Assembly (NCBI GenBank): GCA_016717655.1 | Contig: JADKFC010000011.1 | Span: 1 to 64,000 of the forward strand | Direction: 5' to 3' | DNA: 64,000 bases | Source of the DNA: Saprospiraceae bacterium | Lineage (GTDB): Bacteria; Bacteroidota; Bacteroidia; Chitinophagales; Saprospiraceae | In this document: positions 49,042 through 59,008 of the stretch, in pieces | How the letters are laid out: the number at the start of each line of letters is the position of its first letter | Numbering within the stretch: the stretch's first letter is position 1 | Program-made: the position numbers and the translations under genes | Notes under the pieces: generated by a model | The model's input: only the letters and a program-made list of their open reading frames with translations | Told to the model about the DNA's origin: nothing | The model's database searches: none

Positions 49042-49648
49042 ATATAAGATCCCATTTGTACAATCAATCACATTAGGAAAAACGGTTCTTGATGTTGGTT
49101 GCGTGGGTCAGGATAATGATTTTACAAGTGAGTCGTGGGTTCACAAACACTTAAAAGCAGGTTCTGCCTCTTTACTTGGAGTTGATATTAACAAAGAAGG
49201 CATTGCAAAGGCAAGAGACCTTGGTTTTGACATATTACATGCCAATGAACTAGGCGATCAAGAATTTGAAGTAATTACCATGTTAGATGTGATAGAGCAC
49301 GTCAACGATATATGTCAGTTCATCGAAGAATATGCAAAACATATGAAATCAGGCGGCAGAATGGTAATTACCACACCCAATCCATTCAACATCCGACAAT
49401 TTTTCAACATAGCGCTATTTGGCAAACCAAGCATTAACCCCGAACATACAAGTTTTATAGACCCCATCAACTTCATAGAAATAAGTACTCGTGTCAATAT
49501 GAAGATGGAACAATTTTGTTGGTTGAAAGAATATGATCAACCCAGAAAGTTGTACATGAAAATTTTACAGTCGGTAGTATTCCCAATATTCAGAGGATTT
49601 AGAAGCCATTTTGAAGCCAACTATGCTGTTGTCTTGACAAAAGATTAA
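49016..49648 (+). CDS. Class I SAM-dependent methyltransferase
   Basis: 210 residues. Motif I TVLDVGCVGQDNDF, acidic LLGVDINKEGIAKA, motif IV EVITMLDVIEHVNDICQF, and HMKSGGRMVITTPNPFNIR, which is typical of sugar/O-antigen methyltransferases. It starts inside the previous gene and ends 3 bases before the glycosyltransferase gene, a tight operon of glycan-modifying enzymes. Confidence 0.82.
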   Translation: MEFSKAKVKYKIPFVQSITLGKTVLDVGCVGQDNDFTSESWVHKHLKAGSASLLGVDINKEGIAKARDLGFDILHANELGDQEFEVITMLDVIEHVNDICQFIEEYAKHMKSGGRMVITTPNPFNIRQFFNIALFGKPSINPEHTSFIDPINFIEISTRVNMKMEQFCWLKEYDQPRKLYMKILQSVVFPIFRGFRSHFEANYAVVLTKD

Positions 49649-49651
49649 GCC

Positions 49652-50715
49652 ATGAAGGTGGTCATTTATACCATGCAGCTAAGTGCGGCCCTGCCTCCAC
49701 GCATAAAATTGGAGAAAGAACTACTAGAAATTGCCGGACACCAGGTTGAAGTTTGTGGGTCGCCTTATCCTAAATCGGCGATGAAACTAAGTGACAAACT
49801 ATTCTACTATTGTACCTTATCGTATTTCAGATGGGATTTAATAAGGCTTTATGCAAAAAAGAACTATAATGCTGAGATAGCCATTGTGTATGACCTTAGT
49901 TTACTACCCCTGATTAAAAAAATTAGGCCCACCTATAAGAGACTGGTTTATGAAACGCTCGACAACAATGTAGCGCTTACTTTTTTTCACCTCAAAAAAA
50001 AGTACCCTTTTATAAAACCATTTGAACATTGGGTTCGGAAATGGGTAAGCTCATATGAAACCAATACGATTCAAAAATATACCGATCACCTTTTAGTAAA
50101 TTCTCAATACCTGAAAGAAATATTTTCTAATATTACTGCTTGTAGTGTCAACATTTACGCATCTCCATTCGAAAACTTTAGGAAAAAACAAGCTCTTGGC
50201 AGAGGTGATAAACCTGCTCTCCTTTATGTGGGTATTTTCAGCGAAGATAAAGGTGCATCGGATGTCTTAGAGCTTCAAAAAGAATTGGATGTTCCACTCT
50301 ATATCTTTGGAGATAAAAAATTTACTCTTCCAGCCTTAAAAGATGTTTATTGGTCAGATAGGATGCCATTGGAAAGATTGTATGATGAATTGCTTAAATT
50401 ATCTCTTACCTATCGCTTTGTTGGACTCAGTTTAATCAGATCCTCCAATGACAGTTACGCCAATCAGGAGGCCAATAAAGAAGCGGATTACCTTAGCCTT
50501 GGCATACCCTTTATAGGTAATCAAAGAAGGACTACAGAAGAAAAAATCCAAGCGGGTGTTGGCTGTTTTCTACATGAAAAAATAAAATAGAACAGTTGAT
50601 CTTTGACCAGCGAGTTTATGAAGAAATAAGTTCAAAGGCACTTGATTATTATACCCATAACCTAAGCATCGTTCAATTTAAAGCAAGGCTGTTAGAATCG
50701 CTGAATCTTACCTAA
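49652..50715 (+). CDS. Glycosyltransferase, GT4/GT1-like (one frameshift near the end)
   Basis: About 354 residues. N-terminal Rossmann half (VVIYTMQLSAALPPRIKLEK, YNAEIAIVYDLSLLPLIKK), middle DHLLVNSQYLKE, and C-terminal nucleotide-sugar half (LLYVGIFSEDKGASDVLELQ, SLGIPFIGNQRRTTEEKI). The written frame stops at 50590, but one extra base in the AAAATAAAATA run continues it as KIEQLIFDQRVYEEISSKAL to ARLLESLNLT, stop 50713-50715. It is likely a sugar transferase for the surface polysaccharide. It converges with the YfhO gene without a gap. Confidence 0.75.
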
Positions 50716-52976
50716 TCACTCTTTCATCCCTTCCTTCACGCCCATTCCAATTGCTCCAATCACCAAAAGAAGGATTAAAACCGAACTGGCTAGGCTGATT
50801 TTTTCACCGCGATAGTATTTTTCTGGTTTGAAAGAAAACTCAATGGTGTGCTTACCTGCAGGAATCTTTAATCCGCGCAGTAGGTAGTTGACTCTGATGT
50901 GATCGCTTTGTTGGCCGTCTATTGTAACATGCCAGCCTTTATCAGGACCATACCAGATTTCTGAGAAAACAGCCAATTGATCACTGGCTACATTTGCCTC
51001 ATAAGTGAGTTTATTGGGTTGGTAGGCGGTTAATGCAATTTGACCTTGTCCATCAGGCTGCAGGCCCTTGGCATATTCAGAGAATTCTTTGTGAACGATG
51101 GCAACTTTATTGGTTACACTATCGAGTGCTGCAATTTCTTCATCCGGTGTATTCACCCAAATGAGGCTATCAACAAGCCAGGCATTGCCGTAAGCATTGG
51201 GATTGCGCTGAACACCTGGTTCTCCTTGTCCGCCATTGGCAGGCACAATATAGTATCTGGTGTTAAGCATGTCTAAGACCCTTTGATTGCCTTTGCCAAT
51301 TTGTTTGTCGATCAAATCCTGGAAACGTTGGAGTTTTACAGCGCTATAGCCTCCCACTGTTTTGTGAAAGTACGAAGTAGAGGCTGCATTAAAGGTATTG
51401 ATGGATGCATCATAAACCTTATAGCTTAAGTCTTTGTCTTTTAGAATTTCAAGGTCAGCAGATCTGGGTTCGAAACCACGGTCATACACTCTTTCTGAAA
51501 CAAAATTCCGATCTGAGAAATAGGTTTTATCAACCGGAAATAGATCGATAAGGCCCAAGACCGCAAGTAAGGCAACCCCTACTGTACTTGTGATTGTATT
51601 TTTGATGTAAAGCCACAACACACCAGCTGCCCCTAAAACTATCAGACAAGATTGCCGGTTGCCATATAAAGAGATCTCAATTGAGAAGCCCTTTCTTCCT
51701 TTGACATTGACATCAATCCATGGAGACCTAAGCCTGCCATGATGGGAATAAATAGAGTGGTTACTGATAGCACCGAATTAGGTGTACGGAATCGGTTGAA
51801 GTAAGGCAGGTAGTTGAAAAATAGATCATTGATGACTGCAAAGTTTTTACCCATTGAAAGAATAAAGGTGAGCAAAACTGCACCCAAAAGCCACCATTTT
51901 ATCCAATGTCTGATAGTGAAAAATCCTAAGACTGCGAGGAAGATGGCTAAAATTCCCAAGTAGGCAGGACCTGAAGTAAATGGCAGACCTCCCCAATAAG
52001 TAGGAGCTTGAAATGCCTTATTTTGATTCAGCTGTCTTGCCAGTTTTGAGTTCTTTTCGACCCACTGACCTGAACTACCGCCAGCCGCATAAGGCACAAA
52101 CGAAGATAAGATATCAATGCTGTTGTTGCTCCAGGCCATGGCATAATCATATTCCAGACCTTCTCCTTTTTTGGCTTCTCCACCATCCCCTTTGGTAGTA
52201 AGGATGGGGGTACCCCTCATGGTATCTTTGGTATAGTCAATGGTAGCGCTGATTTTTGACCAGGAGGCGCCCAGTGCCAGGGCAGAACCCAGCAGGTAGA
52301 TGCCCATTAGTTTTCCGATATGGGCCCACTCCGATTTTTTAGCTGCTAAAATGATTTCAACACCCACGTAAAAAACCAGGGCCATAGCCAGGTAATAGGT
52401 CATTTGAGGGTGGTTGGCATATAAGTTGAGACCTGCACCGAGGGTAAACAAAGCAGCTCCATATAAGTAACTTTTTTTATTGAGCAGCACCAAGCCGGCA
52501 ATTAACAAAGGTGCTGTAAAAATGGTCATTATTTTGGATGAGTGGCCTGCTTCAAACAAGATAAAATGATTGGTGCACAAGCCAAAAAGTAAGGCGGAAA
52601 GCATCGAGATCCAAACATTGGCTCCAAAGACGGACATTAGAATGAACATAGAAAGCATGCCGAAGAAAAAATAACCGGCAGGTCTGTCTAATCCCAAAAA
52701 CAACCCATGCTGAACATGTTTCAGCAAATTGGAAGGATTGGATGCCGAAATCTGGTAGGTGGGCATCCCGCCGAACATTGAATTGGTCCACAACGTTTCT
52801 TCGCCGGTTTTATCCAGGTAATCTGCTGCTTCTTTTGACATCCCTCTATATTGGACAATATCCCCCATTTCTGGTACTTTGCCCTGAAATTGGGGTAAAA
52901 AATATACAACGTTCACCAATAACATGATGGCAATGGCTCCAAAGTAAGGAAGCAATTTCTGGATATTCACTTTCAT
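50716..52976 (-). CDS. YfhO-family membrane protein (one frameshift)
   Basis: About 753 residues from the ATG at 52976 (MKVNIQKLLPYFGAIAIMLL). At least eleven hydrophobic helices in the first two thirds, with the luminal segment MSKEAADYLDKTGEETLWTN and GGMPTYQISASNPSNL of YfhO/GT-C-like proteins, then a large soluble part (TRYYIVPANG, WYGPDKGWHVTIDGQQ) and a last helix. The two frames meet near 51622-51641. YfhO proteins add or process sugars on lipid-linked polymers such as teichoic acid in Firmicutes; in Bacteroidota the substrate is unknown. Confidence 0.82.
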
Positions 52977-53048
52977 GAGTAATGTTTGGTTACAAATATA
53001 GACATTTTTTATATATGTATCAGAAGATAAGGTATGGAGCTGCCAGTG

Positions 53049-53056
53049 TATCTTTG
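53049..53056 (+). promoter_or_regulatory. -7 element of the second glycosyltransferase gene
   Basis: TATCTTTG matches TAnnTTTG perfectly, 16 bases before the ATG at 53073, with a good ribosome binding site (AAAGGAGA) between. It lies in the divergent gap between the YfhO gene and this gene. Confidence 0.5.
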
Positions 53057-53072
53057 CGCTCAAAGGAGAAAT

Positions 53073-54368
53073 ATGATAAAAGTGCTGCTTATATCTTATT
53101 ATTGGCCCCCTGCCGGAGGAGGGGGAGTGCAAAGATGGCTCAAGATGTCTAAGTACTTACCTGATCAAGGTATTGATTTAACAGTATATACCCCGGAAGA
53201 TGGCGAGTTTCCCGGTTATGATCCTTCTTTAGTGGAAGAAGTCGATCCCCGTATAAAGATCCTGAAACAGCCTATTTGGGAACCTTATCATTTGTTTAAA
53301 AAATTCACCGGCAAAAAGTCTAACAGTTATAATGCCCTTATCACCGAAGGCAAAAAATCAAGCTGGAAGCAAGATCTGGCTGTTTTTCTTAGGGGTAATT
53401 TTTTTATTCCCGATGCCCGTTGCTTTTGGATTGGCCCCTCCATCAAGTACCTAAGTAAGCACATGAAATCCCATTCCTACGATGTTATCATATCAACCGG
53501 ACCACCCCATAGCATGCATATGATTGCATTGGGTCTAAAAAACAAGTTTCCCGAAATAAAATGGGTCGCAGATTTCAGAGATCCCTGGACCATGATTGAT
53601 TTTTATAAAGATTTAAAGCTCACCTCCTGGGCGGACGGAAGGCACCACGCCATGGAGAAAAAAGTATTGTCAACGGCTGATGAGATTGTAACCATCAGCC
53701 CATCCTGTGCCGATGACTTAATGGGCCTGGCTAACAGACCCATACAAGTGATTCATAACGGTTTCGATGAAGAAGATTTTAAAGATGCCTCCCCGGCATT
53801 GGATTCAGATTTCACGATTGTCCATATAGGTTCAATGAATAAGGACAGAAATCCCAGAGTGCTTTGGGATGTTTTAGGCCATTTGGTCCAAAATAATCCT
53901 GTCTTTGGGCATTTTATAAAAATTGAGTTGGTTGGCATTGTGGATGGCAGTATAATTGATTCAATTCAAAAAGCAGGGTTGAAAGATCAATTGACCGTAA
54001 TTGGGCAGCAAAACCATAAATCAGTAATACAAAGAATGAGGAGTGCTCAGTTATTATTGCTACCGATCAATGATATCCCCCAACAGAAGGGGGTAATGCC
54101 TGGTAAAATGTATGAATACCTGGGTGCAGCTAGGCCAATTTTGGCATTTGGACTTCCCGACAGTGATACTGGCAAATTACTCCATGATACCGGGGCAGGT
54201 AGCCTATTTGGGTATAATGATAAAAAGGGTTTGAATGAATTTATGGAAAAAGCAATAAATAGTTATCAATCGGGGCGCTTAGAAGTAAGTTCACAAGGAT
54301 ATTTAGGATATAGCAGGAAAAATCTTGCCTCTAAATACAGTGAGTTACTTCACAAATTGGTTTCATAG
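53073..54368 (+). CDS. Glycosyltransferase family 4-type protein
   Basis: 431 residues from the ATG at 53073, preferred over 53034 because an AAAGGAGA ribosome binding site precedes it and MIKVLLISYYWPPAGGGGVQ is the usual GT4 beginning. Also WVADFRDPWTM, EIVTISPSCADDL, IQVIHNGFDEEDF, IVHIGSMNKDRNP and a nucleotide-sugar site GVMPGKMYEYLGAARPILAF. A retaining transferase probably acting in surface polysaccharide synthesis, transcribed divergently from the YfhO gene. Confidence 0.85.
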   Translation: MIKVLLISYYWPPAGGGGVQRWLKMSKYLPDQGIDLTVYTPEDGEFPGYDPSLVEEVDPRIKILKQPIWEPYHLFKKFTGKKSNSYNALITEGKKSSWKQDLAVFLRGNFFIPDARCFWIGPSIKYLSKHMKSHSYDVIISTGPPHSMHMIALGLKNKFPEIKWVADFRDPWTMIDFYKDLKLTSWADGRHHAMEKKVLSTADEIVTISPSCADDLMGLANRPIQVIHNGFDEEDFKDASPALDSDFTIVHIGSMNKDRNPRVLWDVLGHLVQNNPVFGHFIKIELVGIVDGSIIDSIQKAGLKDQLTVIGQQNHKSVIQRMRSAQLLLLPINDIPQQKGVMPGKMYEYLGAARPILAFGLPDSDTGKLLHDTGAGSLFGYNDKKGLNEFMEKAINSYQSGRLEVSSQGYLGYSRKNLASKYSELLHKLVS

Positions 54369-54528
54369 AGATTTTTGTATTCAACTTTTTTGTAAATGAA
54401 TCGTTAATTTTCAAAAAATAGGGCCCAAAACTGATGATTTACATCAAAATTTAAAATTTAGCACTAATTTTGCAGGGTTCTTCGTTATAGGGGTGTCCCT
54501 TAATTAGTAGAATCAATAAATTGTAAAA

Positions 54529-54669
54529 ATGAAGAAGTCCGTTAAGACCGTTGCCGTTGCTCTTTTATTCGTTGCTGTATTAGCTGGAATGTCATCTTGT
54601 AACAGAGGTGGTTATGGCTGTCCCTACGAATTGAAAGCTCCCGTTTCGCTTTTTTCTCTGGTAAAGTAA
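54529..54669 (+). CDS. Small lipoprotein (46 residues)
   Basis: MKKSVKTVAVALLFVAVLAG followed by MSSCNRGGYGCPYELKAPVS: a lipoprotein signal with lipobox Cys at residue 24 and a very short mature part that has a second Cys in YGCPYEL. It ends 15 bases before the ytxJ gene, so the two are likely cotranscribed. A perfect -7 box TAATTTTG lies about 55 bases upstream (54464-54471). Function unknown; similar tiny Cys-containing lipoproteins occur in other Bacteroidota as far as I recall. Confidence 0.65.
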   Translation: MKKSVKTVAVALLFVAVLAGMSSCNRGGYGCPYELKAPVSLFSLVK

Positions 54670-54684
54670 TTCAGCACTTCCTAT

Positions 54685-55020
54685 ATGAATTGGCTTGAGC
54701 TCAATTCACCCGAACAGGTGGAGGAGATCGTATATCAATCATCATTAAGTCCTGTATTGATCTTTAAGCACAGTACTACGTGCAGCATTAGTCTCATGGT
54801 AAAAATGAGGTTGGATCAACAATGGTCGTTTGATATACCCAGCTATTATCTGGATTTGAAAAAATTCAGAGAAGTCTCCAATCTTGTGGCTAACAAATTT
54901 CATGTACATCATGAATCTCCCCAGGTTTTAATTATAAAAGATGGGGAATGCATCTTTGATGCATCGCATTTTGATATTCAGGTTCCCGAGTTGCACGAAA
55001 TGTGTGAGATTCAAGCCTGA
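54685..55020 (+). CDS. ytxJ: YtxJ-like monothiol bacilliredoxin-type protein
   Basis: 111 residues, a thioredoxin fold with SPVLIFKHSTTCSISLMVKM, the single-Cys active site of the YtxJ (DUF2847) family, then DIPSYYLDLKKFREVSN and VHHESPQVLIIKDGECIFDASH (cis-Pro and final strands). The family is associated with bacillithiol-type redox control. It follows the small lipoprotein. Confidence 0.85.
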   Translation: MNWLELNSPEQVEEIVYQSSLSPVLIFKHSTTCSISLMVKMRLDQQWSFDIPSYYLDLKKFREVSNLVANKFHVHHESPQVLIIKDGECIFDASHFDIQVPELHEMCEIQA

Positions 55021-55292
55021 TTTTCCTTTCATTTAATCCTGTTTTTTATCCCTACCCTACTAATGTGATCCATTGGATTATATGGTAAGTTCACCATTTG
55101 TAAGATCTAACACTGGTGCAATAAATAGCATTTACCTATTACAGAAGTTATCCCCTAAAGATTTTGTTGTGACTTCTAACCAGGCACATTGAAAAGGAGG
55201 CGATTGCGCTAGGGTTGTCGTTGAGAAGAGTTTACTCCCAACAGTTTTCTGATGAATGGCAGGGAGGGCAGATTTTCAAATAGATTGAATAT
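55021..55292. other. Intergenic region after ytxJ
   Basis: About 270 bases without a convincing ORF or RNA. It may hold the transcript end of ytxJ; nothing else is recognised. Confidence 0.5.
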
Positions 55293-55334
55293 AAAAAACA
55301 AAGGCGGTCCATTTCTGAACCGCCTTTGTTTTTA
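55293..55334. terminator. Bidirectional terminator before glutamate dehydrogenase
   Basis: Arms AAAACAAAGGCGGT and ACCGCCTTTGTTTT around an 11-base loop: 14 paired bases with A-run and T-run flanks. It ends the minus-strand dehydrogenase transcript, whose stop is about 20 bases away, and possibly plus-strand transcripts too. Confidence 0.85.
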
Positions 55335-55352
55335 TAATTGCACTTGCTTTTA

Positions 55353-56771
55353 TTATGGGAAAACGCCCAAAGTAAGGTAGTCATTGGCCACTTTATCCAG
55401 TGCACAAGAGAAGGCTGCGGTACGTAGATCTTCAATTCTTTTATACCTGTTATAATAGTCCATGATTTGTTCGTATGAGTTGATCATGGTTTCTTCCAGA
55501 CCTGAGCGAACTAAATCTACTTCATCAGCACCTCTGGTAAGGAAGGTTCTTTCTCTCTGACCGATGGATTTACCTGTCATTTTTTCCATGGTAGTGAGTA
55601 AGTTGCTGTAGGTGTTTTGGTCAAACCTTTTTTCCAATCTTCCGAATCTTCTGTGAGAAAGGTTCTTAAGCCACTCAAAATAAGAAACTGTAACACCACC
55701 TGCATTTAGGTACATATCCGGCATGATCAGGATTCCTTTTTTCAACAAGATGGTTTCCGCATCAGCAGTTACAGGGCCATTGGCTGCTTCACCAATGATT
55801 TTGGCTTTAACAAATTTTGCATTTTCTTTGGTGATTTGAGATTCGAGGGCTGCCGGCAAAAGAATATCACATTCAATTTTCACCCAATCTTCTCTGTTCT
55901 CCAATTTTTTAGTACCAGGGAAGCCCATGATACTGCCTTTTTGTTTGCGGTATTCAATGAGTTTTTCAATATTGATGTCTTTGTCAGAAATGATGGTTCC
56001 TTCCTGTTCAGAAACAGCAATTACCCTAACACCACCTTCCTGCTGGCAAATTTTACCAGCATAAGAACCTACATTTCCAAGTCCCTGGATGACCATTGTT
56101 TTACCGGCAATGCCTGTATCCAGTTTTACTTTTGCCATCATTTTGGCATCATCGCAAAGTTCTCTTAAGCCGTAAAAGACACCTCTACCCGTAGCTTCAG
56201 TTCTTCCGTGAATACCACTTTGGTTGACTGGTTTTCCGGTAACGCAACCTGCAGCATCGATTTCACCTCCTTTAAAAGTTTGATACGTATCGAGGATCCA
56301 GGCCATTTCTCTTTCACCTGTGCCATAATCAGGGGCAGGAACATCAAGACTTGGGCCAATGAAATTTTTTCTGATTAATTCAACCGTGTAACGCCTTGTA
56401 ATTCTTTCCAATTCTTCAGGAGTATATTGACGGGGAGAAATCTTTACACCTCCTTTTGCTCCTCCGAAAGGAACGTCAACAATAGCGCACTTGTAAGTCA
56501 TCAAAGCTGCCAGCGCCATTACTTCTTCCTGATTGACCAGGTGCGAAAAACGGATACCTCCTTTGGTAGGCAGGCGGTGGTGACTGTGCTGTACCCTGTA
56601 CGCTTCTATCACTTGAAAGTCTTTTCCAATTTTAACCGGAAAATTCATTTGATAAACGGCATTACAAACCTTTATTTGATCCAACAGACCTTTGGAGTGT
56701 TTGGACAAGGCTGCAGCCTTATCAAAATTGCGCTGCACGCTTTCATAAAAATTAGCTTGTTTCGTGCTCAT
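55353..56771 (-). CDS. Glutamate dehydrogenase (Glu/Leu/Phe/Val dehydrogenase family)
   Basis: 472 residues, intact. The substrate-binding segment THHRLPTKGGIRF is here HSHHRLPTKGGIRFSHLVNQ, the catalytic Lys is in VDVPFGGAKGG, the Asp in DVPAPDYGTGEREMAW, and the NAD(P)-binding fold is MVIQGLGNVGSYAG. It interconverts glutamate and 2-oxoglutarate plus ammonium. Length and motifs favour glutamate over leucine or phenylalanine. It is the last gene of a minus-strand run and overlaps the CcmD-like gene by 20 bases. Confidence 0.92.
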   Translation of the reverse strand: MSTKQANFYESVQRNFDKAAALSKHSKGLLDQIKVCNAVYQMNFPVKIGKDFQVIEAYRVQHSHHRLPTKGGIRFSHLVNQEEVMALAALMTYKCAIVDVPFGGAKGGVKISPRQYTPEELERITRRYTVELIRKNFIGPSLDVPAPDYGTGEREMAWILDTYQTFKGGEIDAAGCVTGKPVNQSGIHGRTEATGRGVFYGLRELCDDAKMMAKVKLDTGIAGKTMVIQGLGNVGSYAGKICQQEGGVRVIAVSEQEGTIISDKDINIEKLIEYRKQKGSIMGFPGTKKLENREDWVKIECDILLPAALESQITKENAKFVKAKIIGEAANGPVTADAETILLKKGILIMPDMYLNAGGVTVSYFEWLKNLSHRRFGRLEKRFDQNTYSNLLTTMEKMTGKSIGQRERTFLTRGADEVDLVRSGLEETMINSYEQIMDYYNRYKRIEDLRTAAFSCALDKVANDYLTLGVFP

Positions 56772-56991
56772 CGTTAATATGTTTTTCTAAATTGGTTAGC
56801 TTGTTATCGATTTTCCATAAATAAATGGATATGCCAATAAAAATGACCACCACGCCGGCAATCACTGAATAAATCTTACCCGTACTTCTGAGAAAGTCTG
56901 AATCATGGCCTTGAGCCATGGCTGAGGAAGGGGAAAAAAACAGTATCCAACTGCCCCACATAATGCAATTAACCCATTGTCTTAGCATCAA
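56752..56991 (-). CDS. ccmD: CcmD-family protein
   Basis: 79 residues. An N-terminal hydrophobic signal-like stretch, then FLRSTGKIYSVIAGVVVIFIG, one transmembrane helix, and a charged tail IDNKLTNLEKHIND. This matches the short CcmD-type proteins found in Bacteroidota next to ccmB and ccmC. In the c-type cytochrome maturation system it helps release holo-CcmE from CcmABC. It is 264 bases from the ccmC-like gene and overlaps the dehydrogenase start. Confidence 0.7.
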   Translation of the reverse strand: MMLRQWVNCIMWGSWILFFSPSSAMAQGHDSDFLRSTGKIYSVIAGVVVIFIGISIYLWKIDNKLTNLEKHINDEHETS

Positions 56992-57255
56992 GAAAATTTA
57001 GTGGCATTTTCAGCTCAAAAGTCGCCATTATTTAGCATAAAACAAAATTTATTCTGCATACATTAATGGAATTCTAAGCCCTCTAGAAAACAAGCAGAAA
57101 ATACAAAATGGGAAATCCTGAAACGGTCAGGCAAGGTGCTAAGTGCGAGTCAAAATGACAGGATAAATCTATGGTAATCAGGCAAAAAAAGCAATTATTT
57201 GGGAACTCCAAGAAAAATGAAGCTTTTCTAAAAAGAGCAAATCCCCAAATAAATA

Positions 57256-58305
57256 TCAGGCTTCTATGTGGATTTTCTTTCTTGCAGCCAGCCTTATTAT
57301 CCTAAATCGAAGTTGGGCCATCCAGGTTCCCAGGAGGATCAAGGCAATTATGGATGGATAAAAAACCAGTCTTAATGTGTGGTCCAAATCTTCTCCACCC
57401 AAGGCAGGATTGCCTCCATTGCCGGGATGGAGACTGTCTGTAAGTCTTGGGATTACAAAAACAAGCGGGATCAGGGCCACAAAGGCAAAAATGTTGAAAG
57501 CAGCTGATACCCTGGCTTTTTTTTCGTCGTCGTTGAAAGAAGATCTAAGCAAGAGGTAACCAAAATAAATAAACATGGCTAAGGCGGCCATATTCAATTT
57601 GACATCATTGGTCCACCACCCTCCCCAGGTATATCTGGCCCAAAGGGAGCCTGTCAGCAAGCCCAGGATGCCGTATAAAATGCCAGAACGGTTAAAGGAA
57701 ACACTCCACCAATCGTGCTCCTTCTTTCCGGTTCTCAGATATTGAATGGCATGATACAAGGCTATCAGGTAGAGAACAAACATGGCCATCCATAAGGCCA
57801 CATGAAAAAATGTATTTCGGATGGTTTCATTGAGAATGCTTCGGTAAGGAAACCTCAGATCATCACTTCTTTTTAAATCTGTTTCGGTGAGATCGGTAAA
57901 ATTGACGGGGGTAACAAAGGATGCAGAATTGGAATCCGGCAGCACAACTACAGCAGCTGGGACTACAAATGGGCCATCTTTTGCATTGTGCACAACAATA
58001 GAAAACTCCTTATTGATAAGCTGAACCGGAATGCTCCAACTCGCCTGCAGCAGGTTTTCTGTATTCACCTGAACCTCTGAAGCTTCCAGGTATTTGTTAT
58101 CCTCTCTTTTAAGCCAGACCCTGGTTTTGCCCCCGGTTAAAAAATGCGTGTTATACGCTGTGATTTGAATGGATTTTGAAACACCAACCTTGAGCTGGCT
58201 CGGGCTTACATCGGTAATTCCCGGTTTTAGCGGTATGCCTATGCCTGCAATCAGTACATAGACAAAGAGCACAATTCCCGCTATTTTCCACCAGGCAATT
58301 TTCAT
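57256..58305 (-). CDS. ccmC: CcmC-type heme exporter protein with large N-terminal extension
   Basis: 349 residues from the ATG at 58305 (MKIAWWKIAGIVLFVYVLI); an upstream in-frame ATG at 58365 is unlikely. The last ~200 residues are CcmC/CcsA-like with heme-handling motifs WARYTWGGWWTNDVKL (tryptophan-rich) and histidines in FFHVALWM and DLDHTLRLVFY. The first ~150 residues add a transmembrane helix and a beta-rich periplasmic domain (ITDVSPSQLKVGVSKSIQI). Typical proteobacterial CcmC is about 240 residues. It follows ccmB after 37 bases. Confidence 0.82.
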   Translation of the reverse strand: MKIAWWKIAGIVLFVYVLIAGIGIPLKPGITDVSPSQLKVGVSKSIQITAYNTHFLTGGKTRVWLKREDNKYLEASEVQVNTENLLQASWSIPVQLINKEFSIVVHNAKDGPFVVPAAVVVLPDSNSASFVTPVNFTDLTETDLKRSDDLRFPYRSILNETIRNTFFHVALWMAMFVLYLIALYHAIQYLRTGKKEHDWWSVSFNRSGILYGILGLLTGSLWARYTWGGWWTNDVKLNMAALAMFIYFGYLLLRSSFNDDEKKARVSAAFNIFAFVALIPLVFVIPRLTDSLHPGNGGNPALGGEDLDHTLRLVFYPSIIALILLGTWMAQLRFRIIRLAARKKIHIEA

Positions 58306-58342
58306 GTTATACTTCAATTGAACTCCAAAATTACAGAATACA

Positions 58343-59002
58343 TCAGTCTTTCCACAAGAAATCAAAAAGCAATAATAAAATACCGGTCAACAACAAGTCG
58401 ATGCCCGCCAGCATTTTAAGGTCTTCCCCTACAGAAGTGTCGGTAATCAACCTCATAGCAACAGCTGTAATTTTAATGAGCAAAAGAACTACAGGCAGGG
58501 TTAAAGGTAGAGACATTACAGACATGAGCACGCCCTGATTGCCTTCAGATTGGGAGGACACAGAGGCTATGAAGGTGAATATCACGGCCAGGCCAAAATT
58601 GCCTAACATTGCTCCTCCAAAAAAAAGTCCATAATCACGAATACTTGTTTTGAAAAAAAAACTAAATCCCAGATAGACTAGCAGGAAGAGCAGGAAAATA
58701 AAGAAATAATTATAAATGAGCTTTCCTACAATGACCTCTTTGGGATCGAATAAGGTGTAAAAATACAACCTGGATTCAGCACCATCCTGAACAAAACTTT
58801 TGGCTATGGCGTTGATGCCACAAAAAAGTAAGGTAGTCCATAACATCACATTCCATTCTAATCCTTTGAGAACATTGAATGACTTGTAAATCAGGAAAAC
58901 CAAAACCCCGCAAAACAAAAGAATGCCATAAAGTGCGTTTTTGCGACGCAGCTCCAGCTTACTTTCTTTGGCAATGATAGCGCTAATGCGGCCTACATTC
59001 AT
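58343..59002 (-). CDS. ccmB: Heme exporter protein CcmB
   Basis: 219 residues, six transmembrane helices. Features: ISAIIAKESKLELRRKNALY, the start of CcmB, DPKEVIVGKLIYNYFFIFLL, and SVMSLPLTLPVVLLL, the conserved Pro-rich helix. It is the permease of the CcmAB transporter in cytochrome c maturation. It is followed by ccmC and preceded by a small membrane protein gene. Confidence 0.88.
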   Translation of the reverse strand: MNVGRISAIIAKESKLELRRKNALYGILLFCGVLVFLIYKSFNVLKGLEWNVMLWTTLLFCGINAIAKSFVQDGAESRLYFYTLFDPKEVIVGKLIYNYFFIFLLFLLVYLGFSFFFKTSIRDYGLFFGGAMLGNFGLAVIFTFIASVSSQSEGNQGVLMSVMSLPLTLPVVLLLIKITAVAMRLITDTSVGEDLKMLAGIDLLLTGILLLLFDFLWKD

Positions 59003-59008
59003 ACAACT

